The notes under the pieces were generated by a model. The model did no database searches. It saw only the letters and a program-made list of their open reading frames with translations, and was not told the DNA's origin. Positions 1 through 6,754 of a DNA stretch of 12,298 nucleotides are shown in pieces; position 1 is the first letter of the stretch; the number at the start of each line of letters is the position of its first letter. The stretch is from assembly GCA_007116105.1 (NCBI GenBank), contig SKJA01000102.1, forward strand, positions 1 through 12,298. The letters run 5' to 3'. The position numbers and the translations under genes were made by a program. Source of the DNA: Candidatus Izemoplasma sp. (GTDB lineage: Bacteria > Bacillota_I > Bacilli_A > Izemoplasmatales > Izemoplasmataceae).

Positions 1-5
1 AAGAT

Positions 6-10
6 AGGAG
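6..10 (+). promoter_or_regulatory. Ribosome binding site of galT
   Basis: AGGAG lies 9 bases before ATG at 20 and 6 bases before an in-frame TTG at 17. ATG is preferred as the start. The site sits at the very edge of the window, so an upstream gene of the same operon is likely, perhaps galactokinase, but it is not visible. Confidence 0.7.
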
Positions 11-19
11 AAGATTTTG

Positions 20-1480
20 ATGATTAACACACACACATTGCTAGATTATGGCATTCAAGTAGGGTTAATTGATGCGTTTGATGCCCTATACATCAACAAT
101 CAGTTGGCGCTGTTCACCGGCCTATCACCACAACCTTACACCCCTTCAAACAACGCCGTTCACTTGGGTGAAATTTTAGAACATTTAACACAAGAAGCGT
201 TGCAGCGAGGCCGCATCGAGGTGGGCGAAGAAGAACACTATCAAGCCGCGTTGATGAACTACTTAACACCCTCACCCTCGCAAGTCCGTGACGAGTTTTT
301 TACCCTTCATGCACAAGATTCTAAAGCCGCAACAGATGCTTTTTTTCAACTGATGACACGTAACGGGTACATCCAAGAAGCCGCGGTCAAACGCAATCGC
401 CATTTTAGTGTGCCCTCAGTCTATGGAAACATTCAATGCACCATCAATCTTTCAAAACCGGAAAAAGATCCGAAGGTCATTGCCAAACTGAAAGATCAAA
501 AAGCCCATAGCTATCCTTTGGGTATGTTGGCAAAAGAGAACATGGGGTACTATGGCCATTTAGGCTACCCCGGCCGCAGCAACCATCGCATCATACCTCT
601 GTCACTCAATCAAGAACCGTTTTATTTACAATACTCTCCTTACGTGTATTACGAAGAACATGTGATCGTATTCCATGAAGCCTTCATTCCGATGGAGATT
701 TCAGAAAAGACGTGGCACCGTTTGTTTGACTTTGTAGACTTGTTTCCGCATTATTTCTTAGGCTCAAATGCAGGCTTGCCGATTGTTGGAGGCAGTATTT
801 TAAATCATGAACACTATCAAGGTGGAAAAGCGCGTTTTCCAATCGAACAAGCCGCTGCTTTTGCGTCGTATGAAACGCAAGGCATCACGATAGACCTCTT
901 GAAATGGCCTGTCAGTGTGTGTAAGATTTCCAGCCATCATCGAACGTCGCTCATCCACTTCGTGGAGTCGCTTAGACAGTATTATGAGGGCTATTCAGAT
1001 CCCACAGTTGACCTCATCGCTCAGACCGATGCTTCGCATAACGCCATCAACCCGATTGTCCGTAAAGAAAAAGACCGCTATGTTGTTTTAATGGCGTTTA
1101 GAAACAACCGCACCACCGAGGACTATCCGGACGGCTTATTCCATGTGCACCCAGACGTTTATCCCATAAAGAAAGAAAACATCGGTTTAATCGAAGTGAT
1201 GGGTTTAGCTATTTTACCGCCCCGCCATCAAAACGCCATCGAGTCTATGGTGGCTTATGCCAAAGGTGAAGTCACGGATTACGACCAACGTGAACTGTAT
1301 GAGTCTTGGGCACAGTCCTTTGACGTGGCACCCGAGCGTACCGCCACCAGCATTGAACAAGCGATGGGAAAAACGTTTGTGAAAGGGTTAGAAGATGTGG
1401 GTGTGTTTAAACAAACGTCCCAAGGCCAAACCGCATTCAAACGCTTTATTGAAGGCTTCTTAAAGACAAAAAACACCTAA
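20..1480 (+). CDS. galT: UDP-glucose--hexose-1-phosphate uridylyltransferase (class II, Bacillota type)
   Basis: This cytoplasmic Leloir-pathway enzyme exchanges UMP between UDP-glucose and galactose 1-phosphate, giving UDP-galactose and glucose 1-phosphate. The 486-residue length fits the long GalT2 family rather than the roughly 350-residue E. coli type. Family hallmarks are the block LGYPGRSNHRIIP (about residues 181-193), the active-site motif NHEHYQGG (about 262-269), where the H-x-H pair should carry the uridylylated histidine, and FHVHPDVYP plus LAILPPRH near residues 374-402. The assignment to the long class rests on recalled family sequences. ATG at 20 was chosen over TTG at 17. The gene ends inside its own terminator and is the last gene of its unit; galK is the expected upstream neighbour but lies outside the window. 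Confidence 0.95.
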   Translation: MINTHTLLDYGIQVGLIDAFDALYINNQLALFTGLSPQPYTPSNNAVHLGEILEHLTQEALQRGRIEVGEEEHYQAALMNYLTPSPSQVRDEFFTLHAQDSKAATDAFFQLMTRNGYIQEAAVKRNRHFSVPSVYGNIQCTINLSKPEKDPKVIAKLKDQKAHSYPLGMLAKENMGYYGHLGYPGRSNHRIIPLSLNQEPFYLQYSPYVYYEEHVIVFHEAFIPMEISEKTWHRLFDFVDLFPHYFLGSNAGLPIVGGSILNHEHYQGGKARFPIEQAAAFASYETQGITIDLLKWPVSVCKISSHHRTSLIHFVESLRQYYEGYSDPTVDLIAQTDASHNAINPIVRKEKDRYVVLMAFRNNRTTEDYPDGLFHVHPDVYPIKKENIGLIEVMGLAILPPRHQNAIESMVAYAKGEVTDYDQRELYESWAQSFDVAPERTATSIEQAMGKTFVKGLEDVGVFKQTSQGQTAFKRFIEGFLKTKNT

Positions 1481-1494
1481 TTTAGGTGTTTTTT
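1468..1494 (+). terminator. Intrinsic terminator of galT, overlapping its stop codon
   Basis: An 11-bp stem pairs AAAAAACACCT (1468-1478) with AGGTGTTTTTT (1484-1494) around a five-base loop. The distal arm carries the U-run. The galT stop TAA (1478-1480) occupies the end of the stem and the start of the loop. Confidence 0.9.
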
Positions 1495-1506
1495 AAATGC
1501 AATTGA

Positions 1507-1535
1507 TTGGCATTTATCCGACTTCTTGATATAAT
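1507..1535 (+). promoter_or_regulatory. Sigma-A type promoter of the metal-uptake operon
   Basis: The -35 box TTGGCA (1507-1512) and a perfect TATAAT (1530-1535) are separated by 17 bases. Transcription should start near 1542. The leader contains two direct copies of AATACG but no clear palindromic Zur or PerR operator could be recognised by eye. Confidence 0.8.
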
Positions 1536-1555
1536 ACGTTGATGTAAAATACGAT

Positions 1556-1561
1556 AGGAGG
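1556..1561 (+). promoter_or_regulatory. Ribosome binding site of znuC-like gene
   Basis: AGGAGG lies 8 bases before the ATG at 1570 and fixes that start. Confidence 0.85.
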
Positions 1562-1569
1562 CGTAATCG

Positions 1570-2304
1570 ATGGCACATGACGTGTTACTCTCAGTAGACC
1601 ATTTAACGGTGAAATACGGTCAACACATCGCGGTCGCAGATGTGAGCTTCAACATTCATCGACATGATTTTCTAGCCATCATTGGCGCCAATGGTTCAGG
1701 AAAAACGACACTCATTAAAACGATGCTTAACTTAAAAACACCGCAATCAGGCAGCATCACCAGACAACCAAACCTTAGAGTAGGCTATTTACCGCAAAAC
1801 TTTAATTTAGAGGATAAGAGCTTTCCTGCGACGGTGTATGAAATTGTTTCGATGGGCTTAATCAACCAAAAAGTATTTCCCAAAAGACTCAACAAGAACG
1901 ACCGTTTTCTGATTGAGAACGCCCTTCAAGAAGTGAACATTTTTCCACTAAAAGACCAACGCATCGGACACCTCTCAGGAGGTCAACAACAACGGGTTTT
2001 ATTGGCTCGAGCTCTCGTCTCCAGTCCTGACATTCTCATCATGGATGAGCCTACCAGTGCTTTGGATCAATCGATGCGTCAACAATTCTTCACGTTAATT
2101 GATCACTTAAACAAAAATCACGGGGTGACGATTGTGTTGATCACCCATGATCTTGCGGCGGCTGGCGATTATGTACAGCGTGTGCTTTACATGGATCAAC
2201 GATTGATGTTTGATGACACGTTCGAAGCGTTTTGCGAAAATCCGCAACTCTCACCATTCATTCACACCCATCCGCCTCATCCAAAGGAGGCCCGAGATGA
2301 TTGA
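1570..2304 (+). CDS. znuC: Metal ABC transporter ATP-binding protein (ZnuC/AdcC/MntB-like)
   Basis: This is the cytoplasmic ATPase that powers a divalent-metal importer of the ABC-3 family. In its 244 residues the order is Walker A GANGSGKT (39-46), signature LSGGQQQ (135-141), Walker B ILIMDE (155-160) and the switch histidine of ITHD (His193). The insert between Walker A and the signature has the length usual for this family. The tail is rich in His and Pro (IHTHPPHP, about 231-238), which could touch metal, but that is only a suggestion. The stop UGA overlaps the permease start by 8 bases, so the two are probably translationally coupled. Downstream permease and Fur-family regulator support metal transport. 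Zinc is favoured over manganese or iron only by context. Confidence 0.88.
   Translation: MAHDVLLSVDHLTVKYGQHIAVADVSFNIHRHDFLAIIGANGSGKTTLIKTMLNLKTPQSGSITRQPNLRVGYLPQNFNLEDKSFPATVYEIVSMGLINQKVFPKRLNKNDRFLIENALQEVNIFPLKDQRIGHLSGGQQQRVLLARALVSSPDILIMDEPTSALDQSMRQQFFTLIDHLNKNHGVTIVLITHDLAAAGDYVQRVLYMDQRLMFDDTFEAFCENPQLSPFIHTHPPHPKEARDD
2285..2290 (+). promoter_or_regulatory. Ribosome binding site inside the znuC end, deciding the permease start
   Basis: AGGAGG sits 6 bases before ATG at 2297. This supports 2297 over the upstream in-frame ATG at 2210, which would add 29 charged residues that are only the out-of-frame reading of the ATPase gene. Confidence 0.85.
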
Positions 2305-3112
2305 TCTAATCTTTGAAGCGTTTCAGTTTGCGTTTATGATTCGGGCGTTTGTTGTGGGGATGTTGATTGCGATCAGTGCTGCGACATTGGGGACCTTTTT
2401 GGTCCTAAAACGCTTTTCTATGATTGGTCACGGGCTTGCCCATGTTGCGTTTGGAGCCGTAGCCATAGGCTTATTGACACAACAACAGCCACTGTTGGTG
2501 GCGTTGCCAATTGTGGTGTTGGTGTCCGTTGCCATCTTAAAACTGAATGAAACAGCCAACGTGCATGCCGATGCGGCGATTGGTCTTGCGGCCACCTTTG
2601 CGATGGCTTTTGGGACCATTTTAGCCAGCGTGGGTGGAGGCTTTCGGGTTGAACTGAACACGTATCTGTTTGGCAGCATCTTAACGGTTCAATCGTTGGA
2701 TGTCATTTTAGCGGCGGTGTTCACACTGGTCCTAGTTCTTGGTGTGGTTCTTTATTATCATGATTTGTTTGCGTTGACGTACGATGAGAACTATGCGCGT
2801 GTTTCTGGAGTGAAGACGCAACGCTTAAATACTGCTTTAGCCATCTTTTCGGGCATTCTCGTCGTTTTAGGCATCCGTTTGGTGGGGACTGTTTTAATTT
2901 CGAGCTTTATCATCTTCCCCGCTGTCATTGCGATGCAGTTTGGACGAGGGTTTAAAGGCACGTTAATCATTGCGGTCTTAACTTCTTTGGTCACCGTGTT
3001 TTTAGGCCTCTTAGGGTCTTACGTCTATGACACACCCTCAGGCAGCACCATTGTGGTTCTCAACGGGGTCGTCTTCATGTTTGCCTACGTCTATCATAAA
3101 TTCACCATCTAA
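2297..3112 (+). CDS. znuB: Metal ABC transporter permease, ABC-3 family (ZnuB-like)
   Basis: This 271-residue integral membrane protein is the membrane channel of the metal importer. It is almost entirely hydrophobic, with about eight predicted membrane segments. ABC-3 hallmarks include RFSMIGHGLAHVAFGA (about 39-54), the small-residue stretch ADAAIGLAATFAMAFGT (91-107), the cytoplasmic stretch DENYARVSGV (about 163-172), which should contact the ATPase, LVGTVLISSFIIFPAV (195-210) and DTPSGSTIVVLNG (245-257) near the end. The start at 2297 is set by a perfect ribosome site and overlaps the ATPase gene by 8 bases. No substrate-binding lipoprotein lies in the operon, so that partner must be encoded elsewhere or be absent. 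Permease identity is firm; zinc as substrate is inferred. Confidence 0.88.
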   Translation: MIDLIFEAFQFAFMIRAFVVGMLIAISAATLGTFLVLKRFSMIGHGLAHVAFGAVAIGLLTQQQPLLVALPIVVLVSVAILKLNETANVHADAAIGLAATFAMAFGTILASVGGGFRVELNTYLFGSILTVQSLDVILAAVFTLVLVLGVVLYYHDLFALTYDENYARVSGVKTQRLNTALAIFSGILVVLGIRLVGTVLISSFIIFPAVIAMQFGRGFKGTLIIAVLTSLVTVFLGLLGSYVYDTPSGSTIVVLNGVVFMFAYVYHKFTI

Positions 3113-3117
3113 GGAGG
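3112..3117 (+). promoter_or_regulatory. Ribosome binding site of the Fur-family gene
   Basis: AGGAGG starts on the last base of the permease stop codon and lies 6 bases before ATG at 3124. Confidence 0.85.
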
Positions 3118-3123
3118 AGCCGT

Positions 3124-3546
3124 ATGAAACGTTACGCTCAGTGGTTGGAAGATGCCAACCTTAAAAAAACGGAAACACGTCTCAAAATTCTCCAAATCTT
3201 AGATCAAGAACACGCTTTCCTCTCCGCAGATGACATTCACCAACGACTCTTAAAAGAGCTTCCGAAGGTGCCAATCTCAACCGTCTACCGGGTGTTAGAA
3301 GCACTGACTCAACACGCACTCGTGTCTTCGGTGAATGTGGATCATAAAAAGGAAATGTTGTTTGAACTCGCCCACGAACATCATGCGCATCACCTCATTT
3401 GCTTAACTTGTCATCAAGTCATTCACATTGAAGAATGCCCGGTTGAGAGTTTAGAGCGGTCCATGCTGACGAAATATGGCTTTAAAATTGAAAGTCATTC
3501 ACTTGAGTTTTATGGTCATTGCAAAACCTGTCAAGAACACCGCTAA
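3124..3546 (+). CDS. zur: Fur-family metal-responsive transcriptional repressor, probably Zur
   Basis: This 140-residue protein has a winged-helix DNA-binding half (about 10-75, with SADDIHQRL and ISTVYRVLEALT as the recognition region) and a metal-binding dimerisation half. Two CxxC pairs, CLTC (93-96) and CKTC (133-136), make the structural zinc site of the family. The His cluster HEHHAHH (84-90), Glu81 and His124 are candidate regulatory metal ligands. The histidine that marks PerR just before the ADDI helix appears to be absent, arguing against a peroxide sensor. Co-transcription 11 bases behind a metal ABC importer suggests a zinc sensor repressing its own operon. Fur or Mur function cannot be excluded, and no operator was recognised. 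The gene ends inside a terminator. Confidence 0.85.
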   Translation: MKRYAQWLEDANLKKTETRLKILQILDQEHAFLSADDIHQRLLKELPKVPISTVYRVLEALTQHALVSSVNVDHKKEMLFELAHEHHAHHLICLTCHQVIHIEECPVESLERSMLTKYGFKIESHSLEFYGHCKTCQEHR

Positions 3547-3559
3547 GGCGGTGTTTTTT
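3536..3559 (+). terminator. Intrinsic terminator of the metal-uptake operon
   Basis: An 8-bp stem pairs AACACCGC (3536-3543) with GCGGTGTT (3548-3555) around loop TAAG, followed by a T-run to 3559. The stop codon TAA of the Fur-family gene (3544-3546) is the loop itself. Confidence 0.92.
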
Positions 3560-3566
3560 CATCGGT

Positions 3567-3595
3567 TTGAAGTTTTCTTTTTTTACGTTTATAAT
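3567..3595 (+). promoter_or_regulatory. Sigma-A type promoter of the mscS-psuK-psuG operon
   Basis: The -35 box TTGAAG (3567-3572) and a perfect TATAAT (3590-3595) are 17 bases apart, with a T-rich spacer. The expected start of transcription is near 3602, leaving a leader of about 25 bases with AAGGA (3615-3619) before ATG at 3627. Confidence 0.8.
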
Positions 3596-3626
3596 AGAGT
3601 CATTACATCTTTGAAAGGAAGATCAT

Positions 3627-4472
3627 ATGTTACAGTTTATCATTGATTCCATCGCTTCAAGTTTAGGCATTGAGGAGGTCATTGCACGTTTTCTAGTGAA
3701 TATTTTGATGGCTTTATTCTTAATCGCCTTAACCATTGTCATCAAAAAAACAGTGACCGTTATGCTCATTAACCAATTGTCCAAAGGGCGTCACAAGGTC
3801 CGGGCAAAAACCGTTGGGAACCTCATCGGCGGCACTTTAAGTGTCTTGTTGTGGCTGATTGTGTTTTTGCTGATCTTAGAAATCTTTAATGTTGATGCGA
3901 CACCTATTTTGGCTTCAGCAGGTATTTTTGGCCTTGCCATTGGGTTTGGTGCACAAAGTTTAGTCAAAGACATTGTCGCTGGCTTTTTCATTGTGATTGA
4001 TAATGCCTTTAATGTCGATGAAACCATCGAAGTGAATGGCTATCGAGGCCGTGTGACGTTCATGAACTTAAGAGTCACACACATCACAAACTTTTTAGGT
4101 TCAGAGTTGATCATCAACAACGGTACAATCAGTCAACTCATCAACTGGTCACGCAATCAAACCACTGCCGTGGTGGAGTTTGGTGTGCACTACGACACCG
4201 ATTTAAATAAGGTCACAAGTGCGATGCCTAAGTTTCTTGAGCATCTTAAAAACACCTTTGAAGAAATTGTTGAAATGCCTGTCTTTTTAGGGGTCACAGA
4301 ACTTGCGGACTCCAGCATTAACATGCGCATCATCGCCAAAACTAAGACGGGCGAACATTTTGGAATTGAACGCAAAATACGCCATGAACTCGTGGTCTAT
4401 CTTAAAGAAATTGGTGTTGAAATTCCATTCCCACAAGTGGTGGTTCACACCGCTAAAAAACCTGTCGCATGA
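3627..4472 (+). CDS. mscS: Small-conductance mechanosensitive channel (MscS family)
   Basis: This membrane protein should form a homoheptameric channel that opens under membrane tension and releases solutes during osmotic downshock. Its 281 residues match the compact MscS type. It has TM1 (about 22-42), TM2 (about 66-88) and a Gly/Ala-rich pore helix TM3 (about 91-128) with GIFGLAIGFGAQSLVKD and FFIVIDNAFNVDE. A cytoplasmic beta domain follows (EVNGYRGRV, about 135-143; LIINNGTISQLINWSR, about 161-176), and the typical end EIGVEIPFPQ lies at 261-270. ATG at 3627 has AAGGA 7 bases upstream. Its stop overlaps the next start as ATGA. Downstream genes degrade pseudouridine, an unusual partner for a tension valve; the link may be simply operon packing. 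Confidence 0.93.
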   Translation: MLQFIIDSIASSLGIEEVIARFLVNILMALFLIALTIVIKKTVTVMLINQLSKGRHKVRAKTVGNLIGGTLSVLLWLIVFLLILEIFNVDATPILASAGIFGLAIGFGAQSLVKDIVAGFFIVIDNAFNVDETIEVNGYRGRVTFMNLRVTHITNFLGSELIINNGTISQLINWSRNQTTAVVEFGVHYDTDLNKVTSAMPKFLEHLKNTFEEIVEMPVFLGVTELADSSINMRIIAKTKTGEHFGIERKIRHELVVYLKEIGVEIPFPQVVVHTAKKPVA

Positions 4473-5329
4473 CGTTGATTGTGCTGGGTGCTAGCAATCT
4501 TGATTACACGCTCATTGCGCACCAAGCCCTCCGACAAGGCCACTCTAATCCAGCTTCACTTGCAGTCCATGCGGGTGGGGTTGGGCGGAATGTCGCGGAG
4601 ACGCTTGGACGATTGGGTGAGTCTCTCACACTGTTGACTGCGCTAACCCCTGGGGTTTGGCGTGAGTTTATCGTGGCTTCACTGCCTCGCTGTGTCCGAC
4701 TTGAAAGTCTCCCCATCCCCACCCAAAGCAGCTATGTTGAACTCTTGGATCAGCACCATGACTTGCATCTTGGGCTTGCGGCCATGGATGCTTTAGATGC
4801 GTTAACCCCTGAGTCCTTGACACCATTTTTAAGTCAAGTGGAAGAAGCCCAATGGCTAGCAATCGACTTGAATTTTCCAGCCCCGCTCATCGACTGGGTG
4901 ATAAAGCATTTTAAAGGGGAACTGTTTGTAGAAGGAACTTCGGCAGCGAAAGTTTTCAAGATATTACCCCATCTAAACCGGGTTCACACGTTAAAACTGA
5001 ACGATAAGGAAGCGTTTGAACTGACCCAAGAAGTACAACCAAGCGCGCAGGCGCAAATGTTGATAAATCAAGGGGTTCAAGCGGTCACCATTACGTTGGG
5101 CAAAGAAGGCGTTTATCATCAAACTAAGACCCAAAAAGGAACCCATCATCCAAGCCTTCCACACCCAAACATCGTCAGCACCACCGGCGCTGGCGATGCT
5201 TATTTTGCAGGCTTGGTGTACGCTCATCTTCACCATCTTGAACCACACCAGTTTGCTAGTAGGCTGGCACATACAGCCTTGAGTGTGGCCACACCAGTCA
5301 ATCCATCCCTGTCATTAAGCACCATCTAA
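4469..5329 (+). CDS. psuK: PfkB-family carbohydrate kinase, probably pseudouridine kinase
   Basis: The predicted reaction is ATP-dependent 5'-phosphorylation of pseudouridine to pseudouridine 5'-phosphate in the cytoplasm. The 286-residue protein has the ribokinase fold marks: substrate-binding HAGGVGRNVAETLGRLG (34-50), LNDKEAFELT (177-186) and the anion-hole/catalytic motif STTGAGDAYFAG (237-248), with Asp243 as the expected base. The GGVGRNVAE form is the one usual in pseudouridine kinases, and the next gene is the matching glycosidase, which makes this better than a generic sugar kinase. ATG at 4469 overlaps the mscS stop by 4 bases (ATGA), and no Shine-Dalgarno sequence is seen upstream, so translation probably depends on ribosomes ending mscS. 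Another nucleoside or sugar as substrate remains possible. Confidence 0.85.
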   Translation: MTLIVLGASNLDYTLIAHQALRQGHSNPASLAVHAGGVGRNVAETLGRLGESLTLLTALTPGVWREFIVASLPRCVRLESLPIPTQSSYVELLDQHHDLHLGLAAMDALDALTPESLTPFLSQVEEAQWLAIDLNFPAPLIDWVIKHFKGELFVEGTSAAKVFKILPHLNRVHTLKLNDKEAFELTQEVQPSAQAQMLINQGVQAVTITLGKEGVYHQTKTQKGTHHPSLPHPNIVSTTGAGDAYFAGLVYAHLHHLEPHQFASRLAHTALSVATPVNPSLSLSTI

Positions 5330-5334
5330 GGAGG
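5329..5334 (+). promoter_or_regulatory. Ribosome binding site of psuG
   Basis: AGGAGG begins on the last base of the psuK stop codon and lies 5 bases before ATG at 5340. This strong site contrasts with the missing one before psuK. Confidence 0.85.
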
Positions 5335-5339
5335 CACTT

Positions 5340-6242
5340 ATGCTTGAATTCCATCCCGAAGTTTTAGAAGCCATCGAACAACGTCGCCCGGTTGTGGCAC
5401 TCGAATCGACCATTATTTCACACGGTATGCCCTATCCACAAAACGTTGAAATGGCAAGAGCGGTAGAAGACATTATCCGTGCTCAAGGGGTTGTCCCTGC
5501 GACGATTGCCGTAATGCATGGCAAGTTTAAAGTAGGATTAACCGATGAGGAACTGCATGAACTTGCAACGGCAAAAAACGTGCTCAAACTTTCACGTCGA
5601 GATCTATCCTATGCTTTAACGCATGAAATCATTGGCGCAACCACCGTCAGTGCGACTCTAATCATTGCCGAAATGGCCAACATCAAAGTCTTTGCGACGG
5701 GTGGTCTAGGGGGTGTGCATCGTGGAGGAGAAGATAGTCTTGACATCTCACGCGATTTAGAAGAGCTTGCGCAAAGCAGTGTGGCGGTTGTCTGTGCAGG
5801 CGTTAAAGCCATTTTAGACATCGAACGCACCCTTGAGTATTTAGAAACCAAAGGCGTTGAGGTGCTAGGCTACGGTACGGAATACATGCCAGCCTTTTAC
5901 ACGAAAGATTCGCCTTATCGTGTCGATTACCGCATCGACGATGTGGCAGTCATTGCGCGCATGATGCAGTTGAAATGGCGTAATCGTCTCAGTGGCGGCT
6001 TTTTAGTAGCAAATCCGATTACCGATGAGTTTAGTTTAGACCATGAAGTCATTGAGTCAGTCATTCAAGAAGCTTTAAAAGAAGCGGCGCAGAAAAACAT
6101 CAAAGGAAAAGACATCACCCCTTATTTGCTTCAAGCGGTCAGTGACAAGACCGGAGGCAAATCGCTTCAAGCCAACATTGCTTTAGTGAAAAACAACGCT
6201 TTTTTAGCGGCATTGATTGCGAAAGCTTACTGGGAAATCTAA
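5340..6242 (+). CDS. psuG: Pseudouridine-5'-phosphate glycosidase
   Basis: This cytoplasmic enzyme cleaves the C-C glycosidic bond of pseudouridine 5'-phosphate to uracil and ribose 5-phosphate. The 300 residues cover the whole family domain: VALESTIISHGMPYPQN (19-35), KLSRRDLSYAL (83-93), TVSATLIIAEMANIKVFATGG (102-122 region), GGVHRGGEDSLDISRDLEEL (124-143 region), GVKAILDIERTLEYLE (154-169), and LGYGTEYMPAFY (176-187). By recalled alignment to E. coli PsuG, Glu22, Lys83, Asp139 and Lys156 occupy the catalytic positions, with Lys156 as the Schiff-base lysine. It follows the kinase with a 10-base gap, completing a two-step salvage route. No pseudouridine transporter gene accompanies the pair within the window. 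Confidence 0.96.
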   Translation: MLEFHPEVLEAIEQRRPVVALESTIISHGMPYPQNVEMARAVEDIIRAQGVVPATIAVMHGKFKVGLTDEELHELATAKNVLKLSRRDLSYALTHEIIGATTVSATLIIAEMANIKVFATGGLGGVHRGGEDSLDISRDLEELAQSSVAVVCAGVKAILDIERTLEYLETKGVEVLGYGTEYMPAFYTKDSPYRVDYRIDDVAVIARMMQLKWRNRLSGGFLVANPITDEFSLDHEVIESVIQEALKEAAQKNIKGKDITPYLLQAVSDKTGGKSLQANIALVKNNAFLAALIAKAYWEI

Positions 6243-6247
6243 ACGAT

Positions 6248-6280
6248 AAAAAAACCTTCAGCTTCCCGCTGAAGGTTTTT
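6248..6280. terminator. Bidirectional intrinsic terminator between psuG and the convergent RDD gene
   Basis: A 13-bp stem pairs 6250-6262 with 6268-6280 around loop TTCCC, with CCTTCAGC against GCTGAAGG as the GC core. An A-run (6248-6254) on the left and a T-run (6276-6280) on the right give U-tails on both strands. It lies 7 bases after the psuG stop and overlaps the stop codon of the minus-strand gene (6279-6281). Confidence 0.92.
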
Positions 6281-6698
6281 AATTGACTTTAGGATATTGA
6301 AAGACAACATACGTCTTAAACAGTTTGTCGTGCCATGTTTGGCGGTTTAATTGTTGTGAGAACTGTGCGAGAGCCAGAGGAATGTACAATCCAAAGGAGA
6401 CCACGATGAAGGTCCACTTCAACGTTTCTCTTAAAATCATGCGACGCCAAGAAATCGGTTGATACCTGTGGTCAACCACTCTTGTTTTAGCGGCCCTCTT
6501 GCCAAAGCTTTGACCAGGAAATAGGAAACATCCACCAAACGTCAAAAGACTCCATGTGCCTAAAACCACAAGCCCGTTAACCCACCACGGCCAAAGTGTA
6601 AAAATGATAAACAATATCGCCAGTCCTAAGCCAATAATTTCTGGCGCAAAGCCTTCGATTCTTTCATTAAACTGCGCCGGTAAATACCGATTTTTCAT
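6279..6698 (-). CDS. RDD-family membrane protein
   Basis: This 139-residue membrane protein has two hydrophobic segments near residues 17-33 and 36-56 and a third near 91-112. The family signature is clear: GQSFGKRAAKTRVV (about 62-75) with a following basic SWRRMILRE (83-91), and RQTWHDKLFKTYVV near the end, the usual closing motif of RDD domains. RDD proteins are of mixed or unknown role (some act in ion or osmotic adaptation), so no function is assigned. The start at 6698 has GGTGAT immediately upstream and follows an extended -10 promoter. An in-frame ATG at 6743 lies in the loop of the preceding gene's terminator and upstream of that promoter, and is rejected. Confidence 0.82.
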   Translation of the reverse strand: MKNRYLPAQFNERIEGFAPEIIGLGLAILFIIFTLWPWWVNGLVVLGTWSLLTFGGCFLFPGQSFGKRAAKTRVVDHRYQPISWRRMILRETLKWTFIVVSFGLYIPLALAQFSQQLNRQTWHDKLFKTYVVFQYPKVN

Positions 6699-6711
6699 AT
6701 CATCACCACGC

Positions 6712-6723
6712 ATAGTATAGCAT
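6712..6723 (-). promoter_or_regulatory. Extended -10 promoter of the RDD gene
   Basis: On the minus strand the block ATGCTATACTAT contains TGC-TATACT, an extended -10 element, with no good -35 box at 17 bases. It lies just after the terminator of the preceding operon. Transcription should start near 6707, leaving a leader of only about 9 bases. The same 12-base block occurs before the guanylate-kinase-like gene. Confidence 0.6.
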
Positions 6724-6754
6724 AAAAAAACAGCGTTAGGCACGCTGTTTTTTT
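6724..6754 (-). terminator. Intrinsic terminator of the ABC-exporter/reductase-like operon
   Basis: A perfect 12-bp stem pairs 6724-6735 with 6743-6754 (GC core CAGCG/CGCTG) around a seven-base loop. A- and T-runs flank it, giving a U-tail on the minus strand. The stop codon of the reductase-like gene (6736-6738) lies in the loop. It could work in both directions. Confidence 0.9.

Noticed and set aside
1495..1569. Zur or PerR operator near the metal operon promoter
   Set aside because: Only short direct repeats (AATACG twice) and a 4-base inverted repeat around the ribosome site were found; no proper palindrome.
2210..2296. Longer permease start at ATG 2210
   Set aside because: The extra 29 residues are charged and overlap the ATPase gene deeply; AGGAGG 6 bases before ATG 2297 marks the real start.
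2302..4472. Use of UGA as tryptophan codon (Mycoplasma code)
   Set aside because: UGA ends the ATPase gene and mscS exactly where the families should end and the next gene begins, and tryptophans in the window are read from UGG.
6699..6743. Longer RDD protein starting at ATG 6743
   Set aside because: That codon lies at the preceding terminator stem-loop boundary and upstream of the predicted promoter, so it would not be in the transcript.
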